DNA of 64,000 nt from Bog-532 sp963830385 (GTDB lineage: Bacteria > Actinomycetota > Actinomycetes > Streptosporangiales > Streptosporangiaceae). The position numbers and the translations under genes are program-made. Shown piece by piece: positions 40,964 to 51,100 of the stretch. Numbering within the stretch: the stretch's first letter is position 1; the number at the start of each line of letters is the position of its first letter. Location: the NCBI GenBank assembly GCA_963830385.1, contig CAWHMD010000003.1, positions 62,001 to 126,000 of the forward strand, read 5' to 3'. The notes below the pieces were generated by a model. The model did not search any database, had not been told where the DNA came from, and worked only from the letters and a program-made list of their open reading frames with translations.

Positions 40964-41715
40964 CAGGTGCTGAGTCCCTCCCTCAAACCGCAGTGGCCCA
41001 GCCAGGCTAGGGCCTCGGCGACGGTGGCCACGGCCGGGGCATCCGGAACGGCGGGCCGGTCCACCATCACCACCGGCAGGCCGAGCTGCCGGGCGGCGGC
41101 CAGCTTGGCCGAGGTCTGATCCCCGCCGCTGTCCTTGGTGACGACGACGTCGATGGCGTGCTCGCGCAGCAGCGCCAGCTCCCCGGGGACGGTGAACGGC
41201 CCGCGCGATTGCCGCAGCTGCGCCCGGGGCGGCAGCGGCGGCGCCGGCGCCTCCACCGAGCGGATGAGGTACCAGCGGCGCTCGTCGGCGGCGAACGCGG
41301 CCAGCCCGGTGCGCCCGACAGTGAGCAGCACCCGCTCACCCGGCAGGCTGGCGGCCGCGGCCGCCAGCGACGGCACCCGCCGCCAGTCGTCGCCCGGCCC
41401 GGCCACCCAGCCGGGCCGCCGCAACCGCAGCAGCGGGACGCCCGCCTGGGCCGTGGCGGTGACCGCGGCGGCGGTGATGGCGGCCGCGAACGGGTGGGTG
41501 GCGTCGATGACGGCGCCGATGCGCTCGGCCACCAGCCAGCCGGCCAGCTCGCCGGGGCCGCCGAACCCGCCGACCCGGGTGCGGCCGGCCGGGCGGGCCG
41601 GTTCGCGGGTGCGGCCGGCCAGCGAGGTGATCACCTCGACGGCCGGGTTGGCCGCCAGCCAGGCCAGCTGGCGCGCCTCACCGGTACCCCCCAGCACCAG
41701 CACACGCGTACTCAC
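40963..41715 (-). CDS. cobK: Precorrin-6A reductase
   Basis: 250 aa. It catalyses the NADPH-dependent reduction of precorrin-6A in corrin (cobalamin) ring synthesis, aerobic-type route. VLVLGGTGEARQLAWL starts the Rossmann region, GRTREPARP and GRTRVGGFGGPGELAGWL follow, then IGAVIDATHPFAAAIT and VVTKDSGGDQTSAKLAAARQ, all CobK/CbiJ hallmarks. GTG at 41715. The cobF gene diverges 21 bp away and makes the substrate of this enzyme, precorrin-6A. The stop overlaps the GNAT-crotonase ATG by 1 bp. Other cob genes are not in the window. Confidence 0.93.
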   Translation of the reverse strand: MSTRVLVLGGTGEARQLAWLAANPAVEVITSLAGRTREPARPAGRTRVGGFGGPGELAGWLVAERIGAVIDATHPFAAAITAAAVTATAQAGVPLLRLRRPGWVAGPGDDWRRVPSLAAAAASLPGERVLLTVGRTGLAAFAADERRWYLIRSVEAPAPPLPPRAQLRQSRGPFTVPGELALLREHAIDVVVTKDSGGDQTSAKLAAARQLGLPVVMVDRPAVPDAPAVATVAEALAWLGHCGLREGLST

Positions 41716-41736
41716 CTGAGCATCGTAGGGTGCAGC

Positions 41737-42525
41737 ATGCGCAAGATCGCGGTCATCGGTATCGGAGCGGGAGACCCCCGGCACGTCACGATGGAGGCGG
41801 TCGACGCCCTCAACCAGGCTGACGTTTTCTTCATCCTGGATAAAGGGCCGGACAAGCGGCAACTGGCCGATGTGCGGCAGGAGATCCTCGACCGCTACGT
41901 TCGCGACCACGCCTACCGCCTGGTCCACGCCCCGGACCCCGAGCGTGACCGGACCGCCGGCGGCGACGCCGAGGCCGCGGGCCGGTACGCCGAGGCGGTG
42001 GCCGACTGGCGCCGCCGCCGGGCCGCCGCCTACGAAGACCTGATCACCAGCGAGCTCGGCGACGGCGAAACCGGCGCCTTCCTGGTCTGGGGTGACCCGG
42101 CCCTGTTCGACAGCACGCTGCCGATCCTGGCCGGCCTGGCCGCCCGCGGCGTCCCCTTCGAGCTCGAGGTCATCCCCGGGATCAGCAGCGTCTCCGCGCT
42201 CGCGGCCCGGCACCGCGTCACCCTCAACCGGATCGGCTCGCCGGTGCAGATCACGACCGGGCGCCGCCTGGCGGCCGGCTGGCCGCCGGGGACTGACGAC
42301 GTGGTGGTGATGCTGGACTCCCGCACCGCCTTCCAGCAGTTCGCCGGGGACGACGTCGACATCTTCTGGGGCGCCTACCTCGGCACCCCCGACGAAATCC
42401 TCATCTCCGGCCCGCTCGCGCAGGTCGCAGGCCGTATCGCCGCGACGCGCGCCGAGCAGCGGGAGCGCAAAGGCTGGCTCATGGACAGCTACCTGCTGCG
42501 CCGCTCGCCGGAAATCTCGCCCTGA
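41737..42525 (+). CDS. cobF: Precorrin-6A synthase (deacetylating)
   Basis: 262 aa SAM-dependent methyltransferase of the tetrapyrrole family; it makes precorrin-6A from precorrin-5 with loss of acetate. VIGIGAGDPRHVTMEAVDAL, ADVFFILDKGPDKRQLADVR (CobF-type), FLVWGDPALFDSTL, and ELEVIPGISSVSALAARHRV (SAM and substrate loop) are present. The start ATG at 41737 leaves only 21 bp to the divergent cobK start, so a leaderless or overlapping promoter is likely. Together with cobK it marks the aerobic cobalamin route, interrupted by an unrelated catabolic run downstream. Confidence 0.93.
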   Translation: MRKIAVIGIGAGDPRHVTMEAVDALNQADVFFILDKGPDKRQLADVRQEILDRYVRDHAYRLVHAPDPERDRTAGGDAEAAGRYAEAVADWRRRRAAAYEDLITSELGDGETGAFLVWGDPALFDSTLPILAGLAARGVPFELEVIPGISSVSALAARHRVTLNRIGSPVQITTGRRLAAGWPPGTDDVVVMLDSRTAFQQFAGDDVDIFWGAYLGTPDEILISGPLAQVAGRIAATRAEQRERKGWLMDSYLLRRSPEISP

Positions 42526-42591
42526 CCGCGCAATCCCCCAGCCGTTTGCCCCCGTAGAACAAATTAGACTGAGGAAAACGACATAGCGGAA

Positions 42592-42619
42592 ATGCGCACC
42601 GCTGATTGCGGTGGCGCAT
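42592..42619 (+). promoter_or_regulatory. Stable 5'-UTR hairpin before the first NRPS gene
   Basis: ATGCGCACCGC (42592-42602) pairs with GCGGTGGCGCAT (42608-42619), one-base bulge, 5-nt loop. It abuts the GGGGGA ribosome site (42620-42625) of the ATG at 42632. It could mask or stage translation start. No equivalent hairpin is seen before the second NRPS. Confidence 0.45.
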
Positions 42620-42631
42620 GGGGGATGCCCG

Positions 42632-45600
42632 ATGAGCGTGCAGGCGAGCAACGAGGCCGGGCTGCAGGAAGCACAACTGTCGTATGAGCAGGAACAACTC
42701 TGGCTTTCACACCAGCTGAATCCAGCCGCTGCGCCGGACCTGGAATGCGCGATGGTGACTCTGCCCGGGAAGAATCTGGATGCCGAGGCGCTCCGTCAGA
42801 GCCTGGGTGAATTTGTCCAGCGCCACGAAATCTGGCGGACCACATTCCGGCCCGGGGGGACCCAGGGGCCCGGCGGCCCCGTCCAGGTGGTGCAGCCGCG
42901 CGGGCACTTCGCCTGGTCGGTCCGTGACCTGAGCGGGCTGGCCCACGCCGAGGCGGAGGCCGGGGCCCGCCGGTACGCCCAGGCGGCCGCGCAGTCGCCG
43001 TTCGACCTGGCCCGGGGACCGCTGGTGCGGGCGCTGCTGGTGCGGCTAAGCCCGGATGAGCACCGGCTGTACCTGACGGTGCACCGCATCGTCGCCGGCT
43101 GGGTCTCACTGGCGGAGCTGTTCGGGCCGGAACTGCGGGCCCTGTACGAGGCCAGGGTGCAGGGGCGTGAAACCCAGCTGCGGCCGGCCAGGCAGCAGTA
43201 CGCGGACTACGCGCGCTGGCAGCGGAGCCGTCCCGGAGAGCGGACACGGCACCTGGAATTCTGGGCCGAGTACCTGGCCGGCGCGCCCACAGTGCTGGAC
43301 CTCCCCGCCGATCACCGGCGGCCCGAGCAGCCGGGCACCAGGGCCGGTGTCCAGCCGTTCGCGCTGGGCGCCGAGCTGACCGCCGGGCTGCGGGAGCTGA
43401 GCAGGCGGCAGCAGGTACCGCTGCAAGCCACGCTGACGGCGGCCCTGGCGGCGCTGCTGCACCGCTACACCGGGCAGGAAGACCTGCTCATCGGGCAGGT
43501 CTGCTGAGGACGCGCCGCAACGACCGGGGCGCCCGGTCATGGGGTGCTTCCTCAACACCGTGGTGCACCGGGCCGACCTGACCGGGGACCCGACCGTCCG
43601 GGAGCTGCTGCGCCGGACCGACGCGGCCAGCCGGGAGGTGCGGCCGCACCAGGACGTGCCGTTCGACGCGGTGGTCAGGGAGCTGCGGCCCGAACGCACC
43701 CTCGGGCGCCCGCCGCTGGTCCAGGTGGCGCTGGCCGTCACCGCCCCGGCTCCCGCCGCCGGCGCGCCCTGGGAGCTGACCCGCGTGCCGCTGGAGGCCC
43801 CGGGGCCCAAGCTCGACCTGCTCGTCGAGGCCGAAGTTCGGGCCGACGGCCTGACCGGCCGGTTCGTCTACCAGCGGGGGCTGTTCGAGCCGGAGACGAT
43901 CCGGCGGATGACCGGGCACTGGCGGCTGGTGCTCGAGGGGATGGTGGCCGCCCCGGACCGGTCCGTCAGCGACCTGGAGCTGCTCACCGAGCCGGAGCGG
44001 GCCCGGCTGCGGCAGTGGGGGACGGGCGGGCCGGTGCCGGCCGGGCCCGACGTCGGCGAGCTGATCGAGGCGCAGGCCGGCCAGCATCCGGACGCGCTCG
44101 CCGTCGTGTGCGAGGGCGAGCAGCTCAGCTACCGGGAGCTGCACACCCGCGCCAGCCAGCTGGCCCGCTATCTGCGCGGCCACGGCGTCGGCCCCGGCGT
44201 CGCGGTGGGGGTGTGCCTGGAGCGCTCGGCCGGGCAGGTGGTCGCGCTGCTGGCCGTCCTCCGGGCGGGCGGGGTGTACGTGCCGGTCGACCCGCAGACT
44301 CCGGCCGAGCGGGTCCGGTACGTGGTACGCGACACCGGCATGCCGTTGCTGCTGACCCAGCGGCACCTGCAGAAGCGGCTGGCCGGATCGGGGACGCGGG
44401 TGCTGGGCGTGGACGGCGGCGCGGCCTTCATCCCCCAGCCGCGCCAGCAGCAGGTGGTCGGGGCCGACTGGGCCAGCCAGCCGGCCTACATCATCTACAC
44501 CTCGGGCTCAACCGGGCAGCCCAAGGGGGTCGTGGTCGAGCGGGGCGCCTTGTCGGCGCACTGCCGGGCGATGATCGATGTCTACGGCCTGACCCCGCAG
44601 GACCGGGTCCTGCAGTTCAGCCAGTACAGCTTCGACGCTTCGCTGGAGCAGATCCTGCCCGCGCTGGCGGCCGGCGCCCGGCTGGTCGTGCGGGGCGAGG
44701 AGCTCTGGTCACCGCGTCAGCTGCTCCGGGAAGTGCAGCATCACCAGGTGACCGTGCTGAACCTGCCGTCCGCCTACTGGCAGCAGGTGGTGCGGGAATG
44801 GGCTCAGGTCCGCAGCCCGCGGGCCGGGACGCCGGGCGCGCTCGCCGGGACACGGCTGCGCCTGGTCATCGCGGGCGGGGAGCGGCTGGGCCGCGCGGGC
44901 GTGCGGCAGTGGTCCCAGCTGGGGGCGCAACCGGGGCCGGCCGGGACCCGGCTGCTGAACGCCTACGGCCCGACCGAGACCACGATCACCGCGACCCTGG
45001 CCGAGATCCAGCCAGACGACGAGTGGATCACGATCGGCCGCCCGCTGCCCGGCCGGACCGCCCACATCCTGGACCGTAAGGGCCGCCCGGTCCCAGCCGG
45101 CGTGGTCGGCGAGCTGTACCTGGGCGGGGACCTGCTGGCCCGCGGCTACCTGAACCAGCCGGAGCTGACCAGCGAGCGCTTCGGACCGGATTCGTTCGCG
45201 GCCGATCCGGGCGCGCGGCTGTACCGGACCGGGGACCGGGGACGTTATCTGGCCGACGGCCGCATCGACTACGTCGGGCGGGAGGACCAGCAGGTCAAGA
45301 TCCGCGGTTACCGGATCGAGCTCGGCGAGGTGGAGGCGGCGCTGGCCCAGCACCCGGACGTGGCGCAGGCGGTGGTGGTGGCCCGCCCGGCCGGCCGGGG
45401 TTCGGAGCTGGCCGCGTTCGTCGTCGCCGAGGCTGGGACCCGGCTGGACCAGGCCGGGCTGGCCGGGCTGCGCCGGTTCCTGCGCGAGCAGCTGCCCGCC
45501 TACATGGTGCCGCCGGTCATCGAGCCGCTGGCGGATCTGCCGCGGCTGGCCAACGGCAAGCCGGACCGGCGGCGCCTGCAGCAGCGCTCCCGCGGATCGG

Positions 45601-46787
45601 CCCGGCCCGGCGAGAGCTACGTCGCGCCCCGGCTGCCGGTCCACGAGCAGCTGGCCGGGCTGTGGGAGGAACTGCTGGAGGTCAGGCCGATCGGCATCAG
45701 CGACAACTTCTTCGACCTGGGCGGCCACTCGCTGCTGGCGGCCCAGCTGGTCGACCGCATCGAGCAGCGCTACGGGAAGAAGCTGGCCCTGTCGGAGCTG
45801 TTCGCGGGGCCCACGATCGAGCAGCTGGCGGCCCGGCTGGAAGACCTCGCCGAGGCCGCCCGGCCGGCCAAGGCCACCGAGGCCACCGAGGCCGCCGGGG
45901 ACCCCGGAGAAGACCGGGCCAGCCGGGTGGTGCTGCGGCCGGTCCAGGAGTCCGGTACCCGGACGCCGTTCTTCTTCCTGCACGGGGACTGGACCGGCGG
46001 CGCGTTCTACTGCTTCGCGCTGGCCCGGGCCGCCGGCCCCGACCAGCCGTTCTACGTGCTCGAACCGTACGTGTTCAGCGACACCGAGCCGGTGCCTTCG
46101 ATGGAGGCGGTGGCGGCCGCGCACCTGCGGGCCCTGCGGTCCGTGCAGCCGCACGGGCCCTACCGGCTGGGCGGATTCTGCAACGGCGGGCTGCTGGCGT
46201 ACGAGATGGCCCGGCAGCTGGAACGCGAGGGCGAGCAGATCGAGTTCCTCGGGCTGGTCAACCCGTCCTCCCCGCTGCAGCGCGGTTCGCGGCAGCGGCT
46301 GGCCGACCGGGTCTACCAGCTCCTGCATGTGCCGGACTCGGCCCAGCTGACCGTCTACCTGCGCGGGCGGCACGCGTTGCGGCACGTCTACCGGAAGGTG
46401 CGGCCGGCCGGGGAGCGGGTGGAAGACTTCGGCAAGCTGCTGGTGATCGAGCCGCGGCTGGCGGCGGCGTTCCCGGCCGCGGAAGCGTTGTACCGGGACT
46501 ACGTCGGCGTGTTCAACTGGCTGGCCGGACGGTACCGGACCGGCCACTACGCCGGGCCGATGACGTTCTACTGGGCCCGGGAGATCCTGGCCGAGGCCCG
46601 GTCCTGGTGGCCGCTGATCAGGCTCAACCCGCCCGCCGGGCGCGAGCAGCGCACGATCGAGGGCGCGCTGATGTCCAGCGTCACCGAGCACGTCGAGGGC
46701 CTGGCCGGCCAGCTGCGCGACGACCTTGACCAGGCCCGGCTGCCCAGCTCACAGGCCACGAGCCTGCCCTCCCCGGCATCGGCGTAA
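42632..46787 (+). pseudogene. Single-module NRPS (C-A-T-TE), copy 1, one-base frameshift
   Basis: The frame from ATG 42632 (GGGGGA upstream) encodes a condensation domain and meets TGA at 43505. It continues in another frame from about 43505 to 46787. Aligned to the copy at 47024, the interval from the conserved LLIG to the conserved GCF is one base longer; removing T43502 restores an unbroken frame (QVAEDAPQRPGRPVMGCF). Domains: C 42680-43980, A 44050-45580, T 45620-45840 (Ser in GGHSLL), TE 45940-46720. The C motif reads H-R-x-x-x-G-W instead of HHxxxDG. The TE elbow is GFCNGG (Cys codon 46179-46181). A-domain pocket by alignment to GrsA: D-A-E-N-I-G-A-I-T-K. Could be an assembly error rather than a true pseudogene. 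Confidence 0.85.
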
Positions 46788-47023
46788 AGATCGCTGCAAA
46801 AAACCCGGCCGCGGGGGCATCCGTCCGGCCGCCGGCTACGAATACCTGATCGTCAGCGAGCTCTCCCAAACGAGTCAGGATTAAAAAACGTAACCGTGGC
46901 AACGCGATCCGCTCACCATGCGTCACACATATACCGAGAAAATGAGGAAATAAGCACTTCTAGACTTTCGATTAACGGCCGATGACGAGCCGTGACACTC
47001 CTGGGGGGGAGAGCCAAGAGAGC

Positions 47024-50000
47024 ATGCCGACGACCAATGCAGCCGGACGGCAGGAAGTTCCGCTGTCGTATGAGCAGGAACAACTATGGTTTTCGCACCG
47101 TCTGATGCCGGATGCGACCCTGGATCACGAATGTGTGGTGGTGACCTTCCCGGCGGGGGACCTGGACGCCGGCGCCGTCCGGCAGAGCCTGGACGCGTTC
47201 ATCGACCGCCACGAGATCTGGCGGACCACGTTTCCCCGGGCCGATCACGGGGCCGGCGGCCCCGTGCAGGTGATCCAGCCGCAAGCCCAGTTCACCTGGT
47301 CCGTGCTCGACCTGACCGACCGGCCCAGCGCCGAGGCTCAGGCTGAGGCCCTGCGGCACGCCCGGGCGGCGGCGCAGCAGCCCTTCGATCTGACCGAGGG
47401 ACCGCTGGTGCGGGCCCTGCTGGTGCGGTTCGACCCCGGCGAGCACCGGCTTTTCCTGACGCTGCACCGCATCATCTCCGACTGGGCCTCGCTCACCGAG
47501 GTCTTCCTGCCGGAGCTGCAGGCTGTGTACGAGGCCACCGTGCAACGGCAGGCGGCCGACCTGCCCAAGGTGGAGCACCAGTACGCGGACTACGCGCACT
47601 GGCAGCGGAGCCGCCCCGGCGCCGAACGGACCGAGCACCTGCGGTTCTGGCAGGAGTACCTGGCCGGCGCCCCCGCGGCGCTGGAGCTGCCCGCCGATCA
47701 CCGGCGGCCGGAGCAGCCGGACTCCCGCGGCGGAGTACAGCCGTTCACGCTGAGCGCGCGGCTGACGGCCGGGCTGCAGGAGCTGAGCAGCCAGGCCGGG
47801 CTGCCGCTGCAGGCGACGCTGACGGCCGCCCTGGCGGCCTTGCTGCACCGCTACACCGGGCAGGAAGACCTGCTCATCGGGACGGTACCGGAGCGCGAGC
47901 CCGGGTCGCCGGCCCGGCCGCTGGTGGGGTGCTTTCCCAACACCGTGGTGCACCGGGCCGACCTGGCCGGCCAGCCCACCGTACGGGAGCTGCTGCGCCG
48001 GACCCGGGCGGCCAGCCACGAGGTGCTGCCGCACCAGGACGTGCCGTTCGACGCGGTGGTCGGGGAACTGCGGCCCGAGCACACTCCCGGCCGCCCGCCG
48101 CTGGTCCAGGTGGCCATCGCGGCCGCTGGCGCCACCGCGCCCACCGTGCCGGCGTCCCGCGCGACCTGGGAGCTGACGCGGGTGGGGCTGGACGCCCCGG
48201 CGCCCAAGTTCGACCTGCTGGTCGAGGTGGAGGAGCGGCCGGAGGGTCTGGCCGGCCGGTTCGTCTACCAGCGGGGGCTGTTCGAGCCGGAGACGATCCG
48301 GCGGATGACCGGGCACTGGCGCAGGCTGCTGGCGGGGATGGTGGCCCAGCCGGACCAGCCGGTCACCGAGCTGGACCTGCTCACCGAGCCGGAGCGCGCC
48401 CAGCTGCTGGAACAGTGGAGCTCAGGCGGCCCGGCCCCGGCCGGAGCCGACGTGGCCGAGCTGATCGAGACGCAGGCCCGCCAGCGCCCCAACGCGATCG
48501 CGGTGGTGTGTGAAGCCGAGCAGCTGAGCTACCGCCAGCTGCACGGGCAGGCCAGCCAGCTCGCCCGCTACCTGCGCGAAAGCGGCGTCGGCGCGGGTGT
48601 GCCGGTGGGGGTGTGCCTGGAGCGTTCGGTCGACCAGGTGGTCGCGCTGCTGGCCATCTTCCAGGCAGGCGGGGTGTACGTGCCGGTCGACCCGGCCGCC
48701 CCGGCCGAGCGGATCCGCTACGTGGCCGCCGACACCGGCATGCCGCTCATGCTGACCCAGACCCGGATCCGGGCGCTGGTGGAGGGATGCGGCACCAAGG
48801 TGGTGTGCCTGGGCGACGCCCAGCCGAGGCCGGACCAGCCGGGCCAGCCGGCGCCGGCCGTGCGGGACGACCAGGCGGCCTACATCATCTACACCTCGGG
48901 CTCGACCGGGCAGCCCAAGGGCGTCGTGGTCGAGCGCGGGGCGCTGTCCGGGCACTGCCGGACGATCATCAAGGTCTGGGGCCTGGGGCCGGACGACCGG
49001 GTGACCAACTTCAGCCAGTACAGCTTCGACGCCTCGCTCGAGCAGATCCTGCCCGTGCTGACGGCCGGCGGCCGGCTGGTCATGCGGGGCGAGGGGATCT
49101 GGTCGCCGCGCCAGCTGCTCAACCAGCTGCAGAGCGAGCAGGTGACGGTGATGATCCTGCCCGCCGCTTACTGGCAGCAGGCGGTGCGGGAGTGGGCCCA
49201 GACCCCGGGCCTGCTGGCCAGCACCCGGCTGCGCCTGGTGGTTTCCGGCGGTGAGCAGCTGAGCCGCCTGTCCCTGCAGCAGTGGCCCCGGCTGGGCCTG
49301 CCGAAGACCCGGCTGCTGAACGTCTACGGCCCGACCGAGACCACGATCACCGCGACGATGGCCGAGATCGGGCCGGACGACGAGTGGATCACGATCGGCC
49401 GCCCGCTGCCCGGGCGGAAGACCTACATCCTGGACCGCCGGGGCCAGCCGGTCCCGGCCGGCGTGGTCGGTGAGCTGTACGTGGGCGGCAACCTGCTGGC
49501 GCGCGAGTACCTCAACCGCCCGGAGCTGACCAGCGAGCGCTTCGTCCCCGATCCGTTCGCGGCCGATCCGGCCGCGCGCCTCTACCGGACCGGGGACCGG
49601 GCACGCTACCTGACCGACGGCCGGATCGAGTACACCGGCCGGGAGGACCAGCAGGTCAAGATCCGCGGCTACCGGATCGAGCTCGGTGAGGTGGAGACCG
49701 CGCTGGCCCAGCACCCGGACATCGCCGAGGCGGCGGTGGTGGCGCGGGCGGCTCCCAGCGGGCCGGAGCTGGCCGGGTTCGTGGTGCTACGGGACGGGAT
49801 CCAGCTGGACCCGGCCAGGCAGGCCGACCTGCGCCGGTTCCTGCGCGAGCGGCTGCCCGCCTACATGGTGCCGCCGGCCATCGAGGCGCTGGCGGAGATG
49901 CCGTGGCTGGCCTCGGGCAAGCCGGACCGGCGCCGCCTGATGGCCATACCGCGCAAGCAGGCCCGGTCGGACGAAGGCTACGTCGCGCCCCGGCTGCCGA

Positions 50001-51100
50001 TCCACGAGCAGCTGGTGCACATCTGGGAGGGGCTGCTCGAGGCCCGGCCCATCGGGATCACCGACAACTTCTTCGACCTGGGCGGCCACTCGCTGCTGGC
50101 GGCCCGGCTGATCGACCAGCTCGAGCAGCGCTACGGGAAGAAGGTGGCGCTCTCGGAGCTGTTCGGCCGTCCGACGATCGAGCAGCTGGCCGAGGAGCTG
50201 CAAGATCTCGGCGGCCCGGTGGGCGAGCGGAGCCACGGAGTGAAGGTCCGCCCGGTCCAGGAGTCCGGCACCCGGACGCCGTTCTTCTTCCTGCACGGGG
50301 ACTGGACCGGCGGCGCGTTCTACTGTTACGCGCTGGCCCGGGCCTGCGGCCCCGACCAGCCGTTCTACGTGCTCGAGCCGTACGTGTTCAGCGACCGCGA
50401 ACCGGCGCCGTCGATGGAGACGATAGCCCGCGCGCACCTGGACGCGATCCGGGCCGTGCAGCCGCTCGGGCCCTACCGGCTGGGCGGATTCTGCAACGGC
50501 GGGCTGCTCGCGTACGAGATGGCGCGGCAGCTGGAGCACCAGGGCGAGCAGGTCGAGTTCCTCGCGCTGGTGAACCCGTCGCCGCCCGCCCAGGACACCC
50601 TGCTGCAGGTGACGGGCGACCGGCTGAGCCGGGTCCTCCGTGCGCCGAGGAAGGTCCAGGTGACCACCTACCTCCGGCGGCGGCACGCGCTGCGGCACGT
50701 CTACCGGCGGCTGCGGCCCAACGGGGCCCGGGTCGAGGACTTCGGCAAGCTGCTGGTGATCGAGCCGCGGCTGGCCGCGATGTTCCCGCCCGCCGACGCG
50801 CTGTACCGGGACTACGTCGGGGTCTTCAGCTGGCTGGCCCAGCGCTACCGGACCGGCCATTACGGTGGCACCAGCACGTTCTACTGGGCCCGCGAAATCC
50901 TGCCCGAGGCCCGGTCCTGGCAGCCGCTTATGCGGCCCGGCGACCAGGACCGCACGATCGAGGGAGCGCTGATGTCGAGCGTCACCGAACACGTCGAGGG
51001 GCTGGCCAAGCTGCTGGGCGCGGACCTGGACGAGGCCGGCTCGCGAGATCATGGCGAGCATGCGGGTTCTGGTCACCGGTCATCGCGGGAACCTGGGTGA
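47024..51100 (+). CDS. Single-module NRPS (C-A-T-TE), copy 2, intact
   Basis: 1358 aa. C (47066-48350): LSYEQEQLWF start, then L-H-R-I-I-S-D-W in place of HHxxxDG. A (48450-49940): YIIYTSGSTGQPKGV (A3), NVYGPTETTI (A5), YRTGDRARYL (A7), QVKIRGYRIELGE (A8), GKPDRR (A10). T: FFDLGGHSLLA with the pantetheine Ser. TE (50245-51030): FFLHGDWTGGAFY, LGGFCNGG (Cys, codon 50492-50494), LALVNPSPP where Asp is usual, EHVEG near the end for His. Predicted pocket D-A-E-I-V-G-V-I-T-K; substrate not assigned, though Glu at the third position often goes with basic residues. ATG 47024 mirrors copy 1; an earlier ATG at 46982 is possible. No MbtH gene nearby. Confidence 0.92.
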   Translation: MPTTNAAGRQEVPLSYEQEQLWFSHRLMPDATLDHECVVVTFPAGDLDAGAVRQSLDAFIDRHEIWRTTFPRADHGAGGPVQVIQPQAQFTWSVLDLTDRPSAEAQAEALRHARAAAQQPFDLTEGPLVRALLVRFDPGEHRLFLTLHRIISDWASLTEVFLPELQAVYEATVQRQAADLPKVEHQYADYAHWQRSRPGAERTEHLRFWQEYLAGAPAALELPADHRRPEQPDSRGGVQPFTLSARLTAGLQELSSQAGLPLQATLTAALAALLHRYTGQEDLLIGTVPEREPGSPARPLVGCFPNTVVHRADLAGQPTVRELLRRTRAASHEVLPHQDVPFDAVVGELRPEHTPGRPPLVQVAIAAAGATAPTVPASRATWELTRVGLDAPAPKFDLLVEVEERPEGLAGRFVYQRGLFEPETIRRMTGHWRRLLAGMVAQPDQPVTELDLLTEPERAQLLEQWSSGGPAPAGADVAELIETQARQRPNAIAVVCEAEQLSYRQLHGQASQLARYLRESGVGAGVPVGVCLERSVDQVVALLAIFQAGGVYVPVDPAAPAERIRYVAADTGMPLMLTQTRIRALVEGCGTKVVCLGDAQPRPDQPGQPAPAVRDDQAAYIIYTSGSTGQPKGVVVERGALSGHCRTIIKVWGLGPDDRVTNFSQYSFDASLEQILPVLTAGGRLVMRGEGIWSPRQLLNQLQSEQVTVMILPAAYWQQAVREWAQTPGLLASTRLRLVVSGGEQLSRLSLQQWPRLGLPKTRLLNVYGPTETTITATMAEIGPDDEWITIGRPLPGRKTYILDRRGQPVPAGVVGELYVGGNLLAREYLNRPELTSERFVPDPFAADPAARLYRTGDRARYLTDGRIEYTGREDQQVKIRGYRIELGEVETALAQHPDIAEAAVVARAAPSGPELAGFVVLRDGIQLDPARQADLRRFLRERLPAYMVPPAIEALAEMPWLASGKPDRRRLMAIPRKQARSDEGYVAPRLPIHEQLVHIWEGLLEARPIGITDNFFDLGGHSLLAARLIDQLEQRYGKKVALSELFGRPTIEQLAEELQDLGGPVGERSHGVKVRPVQESGTRTPFFFLHGDWTGGAFYCYALARACGPDQPFYVLEPYVFSDREPAPSMETIARAHLDAIRAVQPLGPYRLGGFCNGGLLAYEMARQLEHQGEQVEFLALVNPSPPAQDTLLQVTGDRLSRVLRAPRKVQVTTYLRRRHALRHVYRRLRPNGARVEDFGKLLVIEPRLAAMFPPADALYRDYVGVFSWLAQRYRTGHYGGTSTFYWAREILPEARSWQPLMRPGDQDRTIEGALMSSVTEHVEGLAKLLGADLDEAGSRDHGEHAGSGHRSSREPG

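Noticed and set aside
41716..42651. Upstream extension of the cobK frame to 42651
   Set aside because: It would run opposite the whole cobF gene; the extra residues show no CobK similarity and the GTG at 41715 directly precedes the conserved VLVLGGTGEA.
44709..46691. A 660-codon leftward open frame antisense to NRPS copy 1
   Set aside because: Shadow of the NRPS codon bias; the translation is Gln/Val/Arg/Gly-rich without any family pattern.
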